A stretch of 64,000 nt of DNA from Mycolicibacterium sp. GF69 (GCF_003284965.1 NZ_QMEW01000031.1:1-64000); one strand, 5' to 3'; positions 8,285 to 16,407 are shown, counted from the first letter of the stretch. The notes: generated from the letters alone by a model not told the origin. Made by a program: numbers and translations.

Positions 8285-8986
8285 GTGTCCTTTACCGACG
8301 CGACGATCGCGCGGCTGCCTCGTCCGGTACGGCCGTACTTCGAACGCCATCACGAACTGATCAAGTTCGCGATCGTGGGCGCGACGACGTTCATCATCGA
8401 CACGTCGGTTTTCTACACGCTTAAACTGACGGTTCTGGAACCCAAACCGGTCACGGCCAAGATTATCGCCGGCATCGTCGCGGTGATCGCGTCCTACATC
8501 CTCAATCGCGAGTGGAGCTTCCGCGACCGCGGCGGACGCGAGCGTCATCACGAGGCGCTGCTGTTTTTCGGGGTCAGCGGGGTCGGCGTGCTGTTGAGCA
8601 TGGCTCCGCTGTGGGTTTCCAGTTACGTGCTGATGCTGCGGGTGCCCGAGGTCAGCCTCACCGTCGAGAACATCGCCGACTTCATCTCGGCCTACATCGT
8701 GGGCAACCTGCTGCAGATGGCGTTCCGGTTCTGGGCGTTCCGACGCTTCGTGTTCCCCGACGAGTTCGGGCGCAACCCCGATCGGGCGGTGGAGTCGCTG
8801 ACCGCGGGCGGGCTTGCCGAACTCTTGGAGGACCACCACGAGGACGTGGTGGCCGGTCACGAGAACGGCCCCCACGACAAGGTGGCCAAGGGCAACGTCA
8901 CCCCGCTACACCGGCCCAAGCGACGCGCGGGCCGGCCGGATCAGCTCGGCGACTCCTCCGAACCCAGGGTGTCGAAGACCTCGTGA
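8285..8986 (+). CDS. GtrA family membrane protein (Rv3277 type)
   Basis: The 233-aa protein has the four hydrophobic segments of the GtrA fold (about residues 24-45, 52-70, 92-112, 126-146), with FAIVGATTFIIDTSVFY and YILNREWSFRDRG typical of the family. GtrA proteins take part in moving polyprenyl-phosphate sugars across the membrane; the substrate here is unknown. The C-terminal 70 residues are charged and cytosolic. The GTG at 8285 is preferred because a leaderless -10 box precedes it. Its last 46 bp overlap the end of the convergent PH-domain gene. Confidence 0.85.
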   Translation: MSFTDATIARLPRPVRPYFERHHELIKFAIVGATTFIIDTSVFYTLKLTVLEPKPVTAKIIAGIVAVIASYILNREWSFRDRGGRERHHEALLFFGVSGVGVLLSMAPLWVSSYVLMLRVPEVSLTVENIADFISAYIVGNLLQMAFRFWAFRRFVFPDEFGRNPDRAVESLTAGGLAELLEDHHEDVVAGHENGPHDKVAKGNVTPLHRPKRRAGRPDQLGDSSEPRVSKTS

Positions 8987-9459
8987 TACAGCAGCGAGTG
9001 GACCCGTCCCACTCGCGGGATGTCGTGGAACTCGAGCGGGTCCTGCGCCGCTGACTCGATGATCAACGTGCCGGTGCGCAGCATGCGGTCGAGCAGGCCG
9101 TGCCGGAACTCGACGCTGTTGATCCGCGCCAGCGGAATGTCGATCCCCGACCGGGTCAACACGCCGTGCCGAAACATCACGCGGCGGTCGGTGATCACGA
9201 AATGCGTTGTCCACCAATTCAAGAACGGCCAGATCGTCAGCCATCCGACGATCACCAGCCAGATCGCGGCTACCACGATCAGCACGACGTTGCGGGCGGT
9301 CTGATCCCAGCCGGTCTTGTTGACGTACCCGGCGCCGAAGGCCGCGAGCGCGGTCACGACGAGCAGGATGAGGACGGGCCCGATCAGTCGCTTCCAGTGT
9401 GGATGGCGGTGCAGCACCACCTGCTCGTCGGAGGCGAGCACATTGTCCGGGTAACCCAT
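8941..9459 (-). CDS. Membrane protein with bacterial PH domain (Rv3278c type)
   Basis: The 172-aa protein begins MGYPDNVLASDEQVVLHRHPHWKRL, then two transmembrane helices (about 27-47 and 53-75), then a bPH2 domain with FVITDRRVMFRHGVLTRSGIDIPL. Length and layout equal M. tuberculosis Rv3278c. Function is not established; bPH2 proteins are small membrane-associated factors. The ATG at 9459 is chosen; an in-frame extension to 9654 has no family support. It overlaps the GtrA gene tail by 46 bp, and a palindrome ACCTTAAGGT lies just upstream. Confidence 0.85.
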   Translation of the reverse strand: MGYPDNVLASDEQVVLHRHPHWKRLIGPVLILLVVTALAAFGAGYVNKTGWDQTARNVVLIVVAAIWLVIVGWLTIWPFLNWWTTHFVITDRRVMFRHGVLTRSGIDIPLARINSVEFRHGLLDRMLRTGTLIIESAAQDPLEFHDIPRVGRVHSLLYHEVFDTLGSEESPS

Positions 9460-9466
9460 GCCGATG

Positions 9467-9476
9467 ACCTTAAGGT
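9467..9476. promoter_or_regulatory. ACCTTAAGGT palindrome upstream of the PH-domain gene
   Basis: A perfect 10-bp palindrome 8 bases from the start codon. The 8-mer CCTTAAGG at its core recurs at 10410-10417 on the other side of birA. Confidence 0.35.
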
Positions 9477-9525
9477 GATTTCGGTGCGCAAACACTCGAT
9501 GAGCGATCGATAGCGCACCCAAACC
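9477..9525. repeat. Dispersed palindromic element, family 1, copy 2
   Basis: Left arm GATTTCGGTGCGC (9477-9489) pairs with right arm GCGCACCCAAACC (9513-9525), 11 of 13 matching, around a loop containing TCGATGAGCGATCGA. It lies between birA and the PH-domain gene. Confidence 0.65.
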
Positions 9526-9529
9526 GCGA

Positions 9530-10336
9530 TTAGTCGGCCGGCCGCAAGTGGACGATGTCGCCCGCGGATACCGCCACCGCCCCCGTATCGGACTCAACGA
9601 CGAGCCTGCCCTGGTCGTCGATGTCACGGGCGACACCGAGAATCTGCTGGTCACCGGGCAGCATCGCGCGCACCGCCATTCCCAGCGTCAGGCTGCGGGC
9701 GCGGTAGTCGGCGGCCAGTGCGGCGTCGACGCCGCCGGCGCGCCGCCACGATTCGATCCGGTTGCCCAATTCGTGCAGCAGCCGAACGGTGAGGCGTTGC
9801 CGATCGGGTGCGGGCACGCCGAGGTCGGTCAGCGAGGTGCTCCCCTCGACGTGCATGTCCTCGGCCCGCAGCGAGACGTTGAGGCCGACGCCGATCACCA
9901 CCGCCTGCTGCGCGGGGGCGACCTCGGCGAGGATCCCTGCCAGCTTGCCGCCCCGCACGAGCACGTCGTTCGGCCACTTCAGCTGCGCCCCGACCCCGGT
10001 GTCGGCCACCGCGTCGACGACCGCGACGCCGGTCGTCAGCGGAAGCCAGCCCCATGCGGAGCTCGGCACCGCCGTCACGTCGACCCCCACCGACATCGTG
10101 ATCTGCGCGAACGGCACCGCCGACCAACTGCGGCCCCGCCGACCACGGCCGGCGGTCTGGTTCTCGGCGATCAGCACGGCCCCGTCGACGTCCTCACCGC
10201 GGCCGGCCCGAGCGAGCAGATCGGCGTTGGTCGAACCGGTCTCGGCCACCACGTCGATGCGTCGCCACAGCCGTGCGCCGCGGGGCACTTCGTCCCGCAA
10301 CGCCGCGACGTCGAGGGGAACCCGGCCGACATCCAT
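9530..10336 (-). CDS. birA: Biotin protein ligase BirA
   Basis: BirA activates biotin with ATP and attaches it to the lysine of biotin carrier domains, here most directly AccA3 encoded 4 kb away. The 268-aa protein contains ETGSTNADL, the biotinyl-AMP loop GRGRRGRSW, KWPNDVLV with the key Lys, and GVGLNV. It lacks an N-terminal HTH domain, so it is a class I ligase and not itself a repressor. Start ATG at 10336 is preceded by a leaderless-type -10 box. It is divergent from accD5. Confidence 0.93.
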   Translation of the reverse strand: MDVGRVPLDVAALRDEVPRGARLWRRIDVVAETGSTNADLLARAGRGEDVDGAVLIAENQTAGRGRRGRSWSAVPFAQITMSVGVDVTAVPSSAWGWLPLTTGVAVVDAVADTGVGAQLKWPNDVLVRGGKLAGILAEVAPAQQAVVIGVGLNVSLRAEDMHVEGSTSLTDLGVPAPDRQRLTVRLLHELGNRIESWRRAGGVDAALAADYRARSLTLGMAVRAMLPGDQQILGVARDIDDQGRLVVESDTGAVAVSAGDIVHLRPAD

Positions 10337-10342
10337 CGCCTG

Positions 10343-10348
10343 AAGATA
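10343..10348 (-). promoter_or_regulatory. Probable leaderless -10 box (TATCTT) of birA
   Basis: Read on the minus strand, TATCTT lies 6 bases before the birA ATG. Confidence 0.5.
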
Positions 10349-10400
10349 TCGCCTCGAAGCTACCGCCCCCGGCAGCCGTCGCGACGTTGCGGACGCCCGG

Positions 10401-10417
10401 TTAAGGAGACCTTAAGG
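10401..10417. promoter_or_regulatory. Inverted repeat in the birA/accD5 divergent region
   Basis: TTAAGG-AGA-CCTTAA is a perfect inverted repeat (10401-10415) that also contains CCTTAAGG at 10410-10417. It is 45-60 bp before accD5 and may be an operator for either gene. Confidence 0.4.
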
Positions 10418-10448
10418 ACGCGGCGTCGGCCGCGTGCTGGCCGTTCGT

Positions 10449-10454
10449 TAGCAT
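10449..10454 (+). promoter_or_regulatory. Probable leaderless -10 box (TAGCAT) of accD5
   Basis: TAGCAT lies 8 bases before the accD5 ATG at 10463; no Shine-Dalgarno is present. Confidence 0.45.
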
Positions 10455-10462
10455 CGACCACC

Positions 10463-12103
10463 ATGACCTCCGTTCAAAAGCCGTCGGTCGAGCCGTCAGG
10501 CGAACACGAGATCGACATCCACACCACCGCGGGCAAGTTGGCCGATCTGCGCAAGCGCGCAGAAGAGACGCTGCACCCGGTCGGTGAGGCCGCGGTCGAG
10601 AAGATCCACGCCAAAGGCAAGCTGACCGCCCGCGAGCGCATCCTGGCGCTGCTGGACGAGGGCTCGTTCGTCGAACTCGACGCCTTGGCGCGCCACCGCA
10701 GCACGAATTTCGGGCTGGCCGACAAGCGTCCGTTCGGCGACGGCGTGGTGACCGGCTACGGCACCATCGACGGCCGCGAGGTATGCATCTTCAGCCAGGA
10801 CGTCTCGGTGTTCGGCGGCAGCCTCGGCGAGGTCTACGGCGAGAAGATCGTCAAGGTGCAGGAGCTGGCGATCAAGACGGGCCGGCCGCTGATCGGCATC
10901 AACGACGGCGCGGGCGCGCGCATCCAGGAGGGCGTGGTCTCGCTCGGCCTGTACAGCCAGATCTTCCACAACAACATCCTGGCCTCCGGTGTGATCCCGC
11001 AGATCTCACTGATCATGGGCGCCGCCGCAGGCGGTCACGTGTACTCCCCCGCGCTCACCGACTTCATCGTGATGGTCGACCAGACCAGCCAGATGTTCAT
11101 CACCGGCCCCGACGTGATCAAGACCGTCACCGGCGAGGACGTCACGATGGAGGAACTCGGCGGCGCGCACACCCACATGGCGAAGTCGGGCACCGCGCAT
11201 TACGTCGCCTCCGGCGAGCAGGACGCTTTCGACTATGTCCGTGAACTGCTGAGCTATCTGCCCAGCAACAACTACGCCGATCCGCCGCGCTATCCGGAGC
11301 CGGTACCCGAGGGCCCCATCGAGGACAACCTCACCGAGGAAGACCTCGAGTTGGACACGTTGATCCCGGACTCGCCGAATCAGCCGTACGACATGCACCA
11401 GGTCATCACCCGCATCCTCGACGACGACGAGTTCCTCGAGGTGCAGGCCGGCTACGCGCAGAACATCGTCGTGGGCTTCGGCCGCATCGAGGGCCGTCCG
11501 GTCGGCATCGTGGCCAACCAGCCGACACAGTTCGCCGGCTGCCTGGACATCAACGCCTCCGAGAAGGCGGCCCGGTTCGTGCGGACGTGCGACTGCTTCA
11601 ACGTGCCGATCATCATGCTGGTGGACGTGCCGGGCTTCCTGCCGGGCACCGGCCAGGAGTACAACGGCATCATCCGGCGCGGCGCCAAGCTGCTCTACGC
11701 ATACGGCGAGGCCACCGTCGCCAAGATCACGGTGATCACCCGTAAGGCGTACGGCGGGGCGTACTGCGTGATGGGGTCCAAGGAGATGGGCGCCGACGTC
11801 AACGTGGCGTGGCCGACCGCGCAGATCGCTGTGATGGGCGCGGCCGGTGCGGTCGGATTCGTGTACCGCCAGCAGCTCACCGAGGCCGCCAAGAATGGCG
11901 ACGACGTCGACGCACTGCGACTGCAGTTGCAGCAGGACTATGAAGACACGCTGGTCAACCCGTACATCGCGGCCGAACGGGGTTACGTCGACGCGGTGAT
12001 CCCGCCGTCGCACACCCGCGGTTACGTCGCGAATGCTCTGCGGCTGCTGGAACGCAAGATCACGCAGACGCCGCCGAAGAAGCACGGGAACATTCCGCTG
12101 TGA
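10463..12103 (+). CDS. accD5: Acyl-CoA carboxylase beta subunit AccD5 (propionyl/acetyl-CoA carboxyltransferase)
   Basis: AccD5 transfers CO2 from carboxybiotin on AccA3 to propionyl-CoA or acetyl-CoA, supplying methylmalonyl-CoA and malonyl-CoA for lipid synthesis. Both crotonase-like halves are complete in 546 aa: GINDGAGARIQEGV and MGAAAGGHVYSPALTDF in the N-half, VDVPGFLPGTGQEYNG and GGAYCVMGSKEMGADVNVAWP in the C-half, forming the two oxyanion sites. The start is the ATG at 10463. The frame stays open about 305 codons upstream, but that stretch is antisense to birA. The stop overlaps the accE5 GTG (GTGA). Confidence 0.95.
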   Translation: MTSVQKPSVEPSGEHEIDIHTTAGKLADLRKRAEETLHPVGEAAVEKIHAKGKLTARERILALLDEGSFVELDALARHRSTNFGLADKRPFGDGVVTGYGTIDGREVCIFSQDVSVFGGSLGEVYGEKIVKVQELAIKTGRPLIGINDGAGARIQEGVVSLGLYSQIFHNNILASGVIPQISLIMGAAAGGHVYSPALTDFIVMVDQTSQMFITGPDVIKTVTGEDVTMEELGGAHTHMAKSGTAHYVASGEQDAFDYVRELLSYLPSNNYADPPRYPEPVPEGPIEDNLTEEDLELDTLIPDSPNQPYDMHQVITRILDDDEFLEVQAGYAQNIVVGFGRIEGRPVGIVANQPTQFAGCLDINASEKAARFVRTCDCFNVPIIMLVDVPGFLPGTGQEYNGIIRRGAKLLYAYGEATVAKITVITRKAYGGAYCVMGSKEMGADVNVAWPTAQIAVMGAAGAVGFVYRQQLTEAAKNGDDVDALRLQLQQDYEDTLVNPYIAAERGYVDAVIPPSHTRGYVANALRLLERKITQTPPKKHGNIPL

Positions 12104-12153
12104 GCGGGGCGAACAATTCAGCTGCTGTGAGCGGGGCGAACGATTCAGCTCCG
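12100..12153 (+). repeat. 27-bp tandem repeat (two copies) at the accE5 start
   Basis: Copies at 12100-12126 and 12127-12153 differ at few bases. Each begins GTGAGCGGGGCGAAC, so the second copy brings its own GTG codon in frame. Confidence 0.85.
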
Positions 12154-12447
12154 GTGAGTGATGAGAAGGCGGCCGACGTGACCGTGACCGATGAGAAGGC
12201 GGCCGACGTGACCGTGACCGACATCGCGCAGGACCACGAGGCGCACATCCAGGTGGTCAGGGGTGAGCCGACCGAGGAGGAGTTGGCCGCCCTGCTCGCG
12301 GTGCTCGCAGCCGCGTCGGGCGCACCGGCCGAGCCGCGCGAGCAGGAAGAGAACCTCTGGGGTCATCCCGTCGACCGGCTGCGTTACTCGTCGTTCAGCT
12401 GGCAGCGGGTGACGCTCGTGGAACGGACACACATGCGTCGTCGATGA
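12100..12447 (+). CDS. accE5: Acyl-CoA carboxylase epsilon subunit AccE5
   Basis: AccE5 binds AccA3 and AccD5 and raises carboxylase activity. The conserved part is the C-terminal half: IQVVRGEPTEEELAALLAVLAA and the tail WGHPVDRLRYSSFSWQRVTL. The N-terminal 40 residues are low-complexity tandem repeats: VSGAN(N/D)SA(A/P) twice, then DEKAADVTVT twice. M. tuberculosis AccE5 also has an N-terminal repeat region but of different sequence and length, so this tail evolves by repeat change. GTG start overlaps accD5 by 4 bp, and the stop overlaps maf (ATGA). Confidence 0.9.
   Translation: MSGANNSAAVSGANDSAPVSDEKAADVTVTDEKAADVTVTDIAQDHEAHIQVVRGEPTEEELAALLAVLAAASGAPAEPREQEENLWGHPVDRLRYSSFSWQRVTLVERTHMRRR
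12160..12219 (+). repeat. Exact 30-bp tandem duplication in accE5
   Basis: 12160-12189 and 12190-12219 are identical and encode DEKAADVTVT twice. Zero divergence points to a recent duplication, likely variable in number between strains. Confidence 0.9.
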
Positions 12448-13085
12448 CGCGCGTCATTCTCGCCTCGGCATCGTCCGGCCGTCGAAAAGTATTGCGGCAG
12501 GCCGGGATCGACCCCCTGATCGTGGTCTCCGGGGTGGACGAGGACGCTGTGGCGGCCGGCCTCGACAAGGCGGCGACACCCGCGGAGGTGACGGTCGCAC
12601 TCGCGGCGGCCAAGGCCGACGCCGTCGTCACCGGGCTGGATCCCGCGATCGCGACGGACTGTGTCGTGATCGGTTGCGATTCCATGCTGTTCCGCGATGG
12701 GGCGCTGCTCGGCAAGCCTGCCACGGCCGCCGCCGCCCTGGCGGGCTGGCAGCAGATGGCGGGCACATCCGGCCGCCTCTACACGGGCCACTGCGCAATC
12801 CGTTTGCAGGACAACGAGATTGTGTCTCGGTCGGTGGAATCCGAGGCCACCACCGTGCACTTCGGGACGCCGTCGGCGGTCGATCTGGCGGCCTACGTCG
12901 CCAGCGGTGAGCCGACGGCGGTGGCCGGCGGCTTCACTCTCGACGGCCTGGGCGGCTGGTTCATCGAGGGTGTGGAGGGCGACCCGTCGTCGGTGATCGG
13001 CATCGGCCTGCCCCTGGTTCGCAGGCTGTTCGAGCGTGCCGGGCTGACACTTGCCGACCTCTGGCGCGCCAACCCGGTCACCTGA
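12444..13085 (+). CDS. maf: Maf-like nucleoside triphosphate pyrophosphatase
   Basis: Maf proteins hydrolyse non-canonical or excess nucleoside triphosphates (dTTP/UTP type) to monophosphates. The 213-aa protein opens with the phosphate-binding ILASASSGRRKVLRQAG, and contains VIGCDSML with the catalytic Asp and the SEATTVHF segment. The annotation is by family, and the exact substrate is open. It overlaps accE5 by 4 bp (ATGA), so it is in the accD5 operon, as in M. tuberculosis (Rv3282). Confidence 0.9.
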   Translation: MTRVILASASSGRRKVLRQAGIDPLIVVSGVDEDAVAAGLDKAATPAEVTVALAAAKADAVVTGLDPAIATDCVVIGCDSMLFRDGALLGKPATAAAALAGWQQMAGTSGRLYTGHCAIRLQDNEIVSRSVESEATTVHFGTPSAVDLAAYVASGEPTAVAGGFTLDGLGGWFIEGVEGDPSSVIGIGLPLVRRLFERAGLTLADLWRANPVT

Positions 13086-13109
13086 TCTGACGCGTCGCAC
13101 GCGCGTCGG

Positions 13110-13115
13110 TAGGCT
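13110..13115 (+). promoter_or_regulatory. Probable leaderless -10 box (TAGGCT) of sseA
   Basis: TAGGCT is 7 bases before the GTG at 13123, within the short gap after maf, so sseA may have its own promoter. Confidence 0.45.
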
Positions 13116-13122
13116 CGCAGTT

Positions 13123-14019
13123 GTGCCGCTGCCTGCCGATCCAGACCCCGCCCTGCAGTCGTATGCCCATCCCGAACGCCTGGTCACCGCCGACTGGCTG
13201 TCGGCGAACCTGGGCAGGCCGGGGTTGGCCATCGTCGAGTCCGATGAGGATGTGCTGCTCTACGACACCGGCCACATTCCCGGTGCCGTCAAGATCGACT
13301 GGCACACCGACCTCAACGACCCCAACGTGCGCGACTACATCACCGGCGAGCAGTTCGCCGAGCTGATGAACCGCAAGGGCATCTCGCGCGACGACACCGT
13401 GGTGATCTACGGGGACAAGAGCAACTGGTGGGCCGCCTACGCCCTGTGGGTGTTCACGCTGTTCGGCCACCCCGACGTGCGGTTGCTCAACGGTGGTCGC
13501 GATCTGTGGATCTCCGACGGCCGCGAGACCACGCTCGACGTCCCGAGCAAGCAGAGCACCGGCTACCCCGTCGTACAACGCGACGACGCGCCGATCCGCG
13601 CCTTCAAGCAGGATGTGCTCGACGTGCTCGGGGCGGCGCCGTTGATCGACGTCCGCTCGCCGCAGGAGTACACCGGCGAACGCACCCACATGCCCGACTA
13701 TCCCGAGGAGGGCGCCCTGCGTGGTGGGCACGTGCCGACGGCGCGCTCCATCCCGTGGGCCAAGGCGGCCGACGACAGCGGCCGGTTCCGCAGCCGTGCC
13801 GAACTCGAAGAGCTGTACGGCTTCTTGCAGCCCGACGACAAGACCATCGTCTACTGCCGCATCGGTGAACGTTCGAGCCACACCTGGTTCGTGCTGACCC
13901 ACCTGCTCGGACTTCCGGGCGTCCGCAACTACGACGGCTCGTGGACCGAATGGGGCAATGCGGTGCGGGTGCCCGTCGCCGTGGGCGAAGAACCGGGAGA
14001 GGCGCCCGGCTCACCATGA
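13123..14019 (+). CDS. sseA: Thiosulfate/3-mercaptopyruvate sulfurtransferase SseA
   Basis: A rhodanese that moves sulfane sulfur from thiosulfate or 3-mercaptopyruvate. Two rhodanese domains are visible in 298 aa: the N-terminal one (VTADWLSANLG, YDTGHIPGAVKIDW, VVIYGDKSNWWA) lacks the Cys and is structural; the C-terminal one (LIDVRSPQEYTGE) has the active-site loop YCRIGERSS with the nucleophilic Cys. The GTG at 13123 gives the family length. Its stop overlaps the next gene (ATGA), and the SufE-like product is a plausible sulfur acceptor. Confidence 0.93.
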   Translation: MPLPADPDPALQSYAHPERLVTADWLSANLGRPGLAIVESDEDVLLYDTGHIPGAVKIDWHTDLNDPNVRDYITGEQFAELMNRKGISRDDTVVIYGDKSNWWAAYALWVFTLFGHPDVRLLNGGRDLWISDGRETTLDVPSKQSTGYPVVQRDDAPIRAFKQDVLDVLGAAPLIDVRSPQEYTGERTHMPDYPEEGALRGGHVPTARSIPWAKAADDSGRFRSRAELEELYGFLQPDDKTIVYCRIGERSSHTWFVLTHLLGLPGVRNYDGSWTEWGNAVRVPVAVGEEPGEAPGSP

Positions 14020-14438
14020 GCACGGTCTCCGAGCTGCCGGCCGCCCTGGCCGAGGTGGTGTCCGACTTCAAGGAGGTCGAGGGGCAGGACAAGCTGCAAC
14101 TGCTCCTGGAGTTCGCAGGCGAACTGCCACCGCTGCCCGCGAACCTCGAAGAGGCCGCGATGGAACCGGTGCCCGAATGCCAGTCCCCGCTGTTCCTGCA
14201 TGTCGACGCCGAGGACCGCGAACACGTCCGGCTGTACTTCAGCGCACCGGCCGAGGCCCCGACCACGCGCGGATTCGCCGCGATCCTGGCCGCTGGGCTC
14301 GACGAGCTCGCCGCCGACGAGATCCTCGCGGTGCCCGACGACTTCTACTCCGAACTGGGCCTGGCTGCCCTGATCAGCCCGCTGCGGCTGCGCGGGATGT
14401 CCGCGATGCTGGCGCGCATCAAGAAGCGACTCCGCTGA
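14016..14438 (+). CDS. SufE-like sulfur-acceptor protein (Rv3284 type)
   Basis: SufE proteins accept sulfur on a conserved Cys. The 140-aa protein shows the family core: EVVSDFKEVEGQDKLQLLLEFAGELPPLP, then PECQSPLFL with the Cys equivalent to the SufE acceptor, and FSAPAEAPTTRGFAAILAAGLDEL. Overlap with sseA by 4 bp suggests it pairs with that rhodanese rather than with a SufS desulfurase. The 14439-14558 gap to accA3 contains a possible -10 (TACATT, 14515) for accA3. Confidence 0.9.
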   Translation: MSTVSELPAALAEVVSDFKEVEGQDKLQLLLEFAGELPPLPANLEEAAMEPVPECQSPLFLHVDAEDREHVRLYFSAPAEAPTTRGFAAILAAGLDELAADEILAVPDDFYSELGLAALISPLRLRGMSAMLARIKKRLR

Positions 14439-14548
14439 CAGGTCGCGGCCATTACCGACGGGTAAGGGACCAGCTCGACGCCCCCTGAGTTACGGCGCAT
14501 AAACTTCCCCCGGATACATTCCTAAAGACGTTTCTTAGACATGCCACC

Positions 14549-14554
14549 AGGAGG
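14549..14554 (+). promoter_or_regulatory. Shine-Dalgarno AGGAGG that fixes the accA3 start
   Basis: AGGAGG lies 4 bases before the GTG at 14559 and downstream of the in-frame ATG at 14541. This means the GTG, not the ATG, is the start. Confidence 0.75.
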
Positions 14555-14558
14555 CGCA

Positions 14559-16358
14559 GTGCCCAGTCACGCCAGCTCGAAGATCTCCAAGGTGCTGGTC
14601 GCCAACCGCGGGGAGATCGCGGTCCGGGTGATCAGGGCCGCCAAGGACGCAGGGCTGCAGAGCGTGGCCGTCTACGCCGAACCCGACGCCGACGCACCCC
14701 ACGTACGGCTCGCCGACGAGGCGTTTGCACTCGGCGGGCAAACGTCCGCGGAGTCCTACCTGGTGTTCGAGAAGCTGCTCGATGCCGCCCAGAAGTCCGG
14801 CGCGAACGCGGTTCACCCTGGCTACGGCTTCCTTTCCGAGAACGCCGACTTCGCCCAGGCGGTCCTCGATGCCGGCCTGATCTGGATCGGACCCAGCCCC
14901 CAGTCGATCCGCGACCTCGGTGACAAGGTCACGGCCCGTCACATCGCGGCGCGCGCCCAGGCTCCGCTGGTGCCCGGCACTCCCGACCCGGTCAAGGACG
15001 CCGACGAGGTCGTCGCGTTCGCCAAGGAGTACGGCGTGCCGATCGCGATCAAAGCTGCCTTCGGTGGCGGTGGCCGCGGCATGAAGGTGGCCCGCACCAT
15101 CGAGGAGATTCCCGAGCTGTTCGACTCGGCCACCCGGGAGGCTGTCGCGGCGTTCGGTCGCGGCGAGTGCTTCGTGGAGCGCTACCTGGACAAGCCGCGC
15201 CACGTCGAGGCGCAGGTGATCGCCGACCAGCACGGCAACGTCGTGGTCGCAGGCACCCGTGACTGCTCGCTGCAGCGCCGCTTCCAAAAGCTCGTCGAGG
15301 AGGCGCCCGCACCGTTCCTGACCGACGCCCAGCGCAAAGAGATTCACGAGTCGGCCAAGCGCATCTGCAAGGAAGCCCACTACTACGGTGCGGGGACGGT
15401 CGAGTACCTGGTCGGCCAGGACGGGCTGATCTCGTTCCTCGAGGTCAACACTCGTCTGCAGGTCGAGCACCCCGTCACCGAGGAGACCTCGGGCATCGAC
15501 CTGGTGCGCCAGCAGTTCCGCATCGCCAACGGCGATCCGCTCGACATCACCGAGGATCCGACTCCGCGCGGACACTCCATCGAGTTCCGCATCAACGGCG
15601 AGGACGCCGGCCGCGGCTTCCTGCCCGCGCCCGGCCCGGTCACCACATTCGTACCGCCGACCGGCCCCGGTGTGCGGCTGGATTCGGGCGTCGAGTCCGG
15701 TTCGGTCATCGGCGGCCAGTTCGACTCGATGCTGGCCAAGCTGATCGTCACCGGCGCCACCCGCGAGGAGGCCCTCGAGCGGTCCCGCCGTGCCCTTGCA
15801 GAATTCACCGTCGAGGGCCTGGCCACCGTGATCCCGTTCCATCGGGCCGTCGTGTCCGACCCGGCCTTCATCGGCGACGAGAACGGCTTCACCGTCCACA
15901 CCCGCTGGATCGAGACCGAGTGGGACAACACCATCGAGCCGTTCACCGGTGGGGACCCGATCGAGGAAGAGGACACGGTCCCGCGGCAGAGCATCGTGGT
16001 CGAGGTCGGCGGCCGACGCCTCCAGGTGTCGCTGCCCGGTGACCTGGCCCTCGGTGGCGGTGGTGCCCCGGCGGCCGGCGCAAACGTCGTGCGCAAGAAG
16101 CCCAAGGCCCGCAAGCGCGGCGGTGGCGGCGGGGCCGCCGCGTCCGGCGATGCGGTCACCGCGCCGATGCAGGGCACCGTGGTCAAGGTCGCGGTCGAGG
16201 AGGGCCAGGAGGTCTCCGCCGGTGACCTCGTCGTGGTGCTCGAGGCGATGAAGATGGAGAACCCGGTCACCGCACACAAGGACGGCACCATCACGGGCCT
16301 GGCGGTCGAGCCCGGCGCCGCGATCACCCAGGGCACCGTCCTGGCCGAAATCAAGTGA
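14559..16358 (+). CDS. accA3: Biotin-dependent acyl-CoA carboxylase alpha subunit AccA3
   Basis: AccA3 carries biotin carboxylase and biotin carrier functions and serves several carboxylases, including the mycolate-linked ones with AccD4, AccD5 and AccD6. In 599 aa: the N-terminal domain with KVLVANRGEIAVRVIRAA, HPGYGFLSENADFA, the ATP-grasp glycine loop GGGGRGMKVA and EVNTRLQVEHPVTE; then a Lys-rich linker; then the carrier domain with VTAPMQGTV and EAMKM, whose Lys is biotinylated by BirA. The GTG at 14559 matches the M. tuberculosis length; the upstream ATG at 14541 lies before the ribosome site. Palindromic element copy C overlaps its stop codon. Confidence 0.96.
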   Translation: MPSHASSKISKVLVANRGEIAVRVIRAAKDAGLQSVAVYAEPDADAPHVRLADEAFALGGQTSAESYLVFEKLLDAAQKSGANAVHPGYGFLSENADFAQAVLDAGLIWIGPSPQSIRDLGDKVTARHIAARAQAPLVPGTPDPVKDADEVVAFAKEYGVPIAIKAAFGGGGRGMKVARTIEEIPELFDSATREAVAAFGRGECFVERYLDKPRHVEAQVIADQHGNVVVAGTRDCSLQRRFQKLVEEAPAPFLTDAQRKEIHESAKRICKEAHYYGAGTVEYLVGQDGLISFLEVNTRLQVEHPVTEETSGIDLVRQQFRIANGDPLDITEDPTPRGHSIEFRINGEDAGRGFLPAPGPVTTFVPPTGPGVRLDSGVESGSVIGGQFDSMLAKLIVTGATREEALERSRRALAEFTVEGLATVIPFHRAVVSDPAFIGDENGFTVHTRWIETEWDNTIEPFTGGDPIEEEDTVPRQSIVVEVGGRRLQVSLPGDLALGGGGAPAAGANVVRKKPKARKRGGGGGAAASGDAVTAPMQGTVVKVAVEEGQEVSAGDLVVVLEAMKMENPVTAHKDGTITGLAVEPGAAITQGTVLAEIK

Positions 16359-16407
16359 GTTCCGTGCGCAAGCAATCGCTGAGCGAGCATTAGCGCACCG
16401 AAATCAC
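16355..16407. repeat. Dispersed palindromic element, family 1, copy 3
   Basis: Left arm GTGAGTTCCGTGCGC (16355-16369) pairs with right arm GCGCACCGAAATCAC (16393-16407), 13 of 15 matching. The element overlaps the accA3 stop codon and could form a hairpin at the mRNA end. Confidence 0.7.

Noticed and set aside
9548..10462. Open frame extending AccD5 by about 305 residues upstream
   Set aside because: It is antisense to birA, has no likeness to any carboxylase, and a leaderless -10 box precedes the ATG at 10463.
14535..16277. 580-codon minus-strand open frame across accA3
   Set aside because: A GC-driven shadow of the real gene; its translation is full of low-complexity Arg/Asp/Gly and has no domain.
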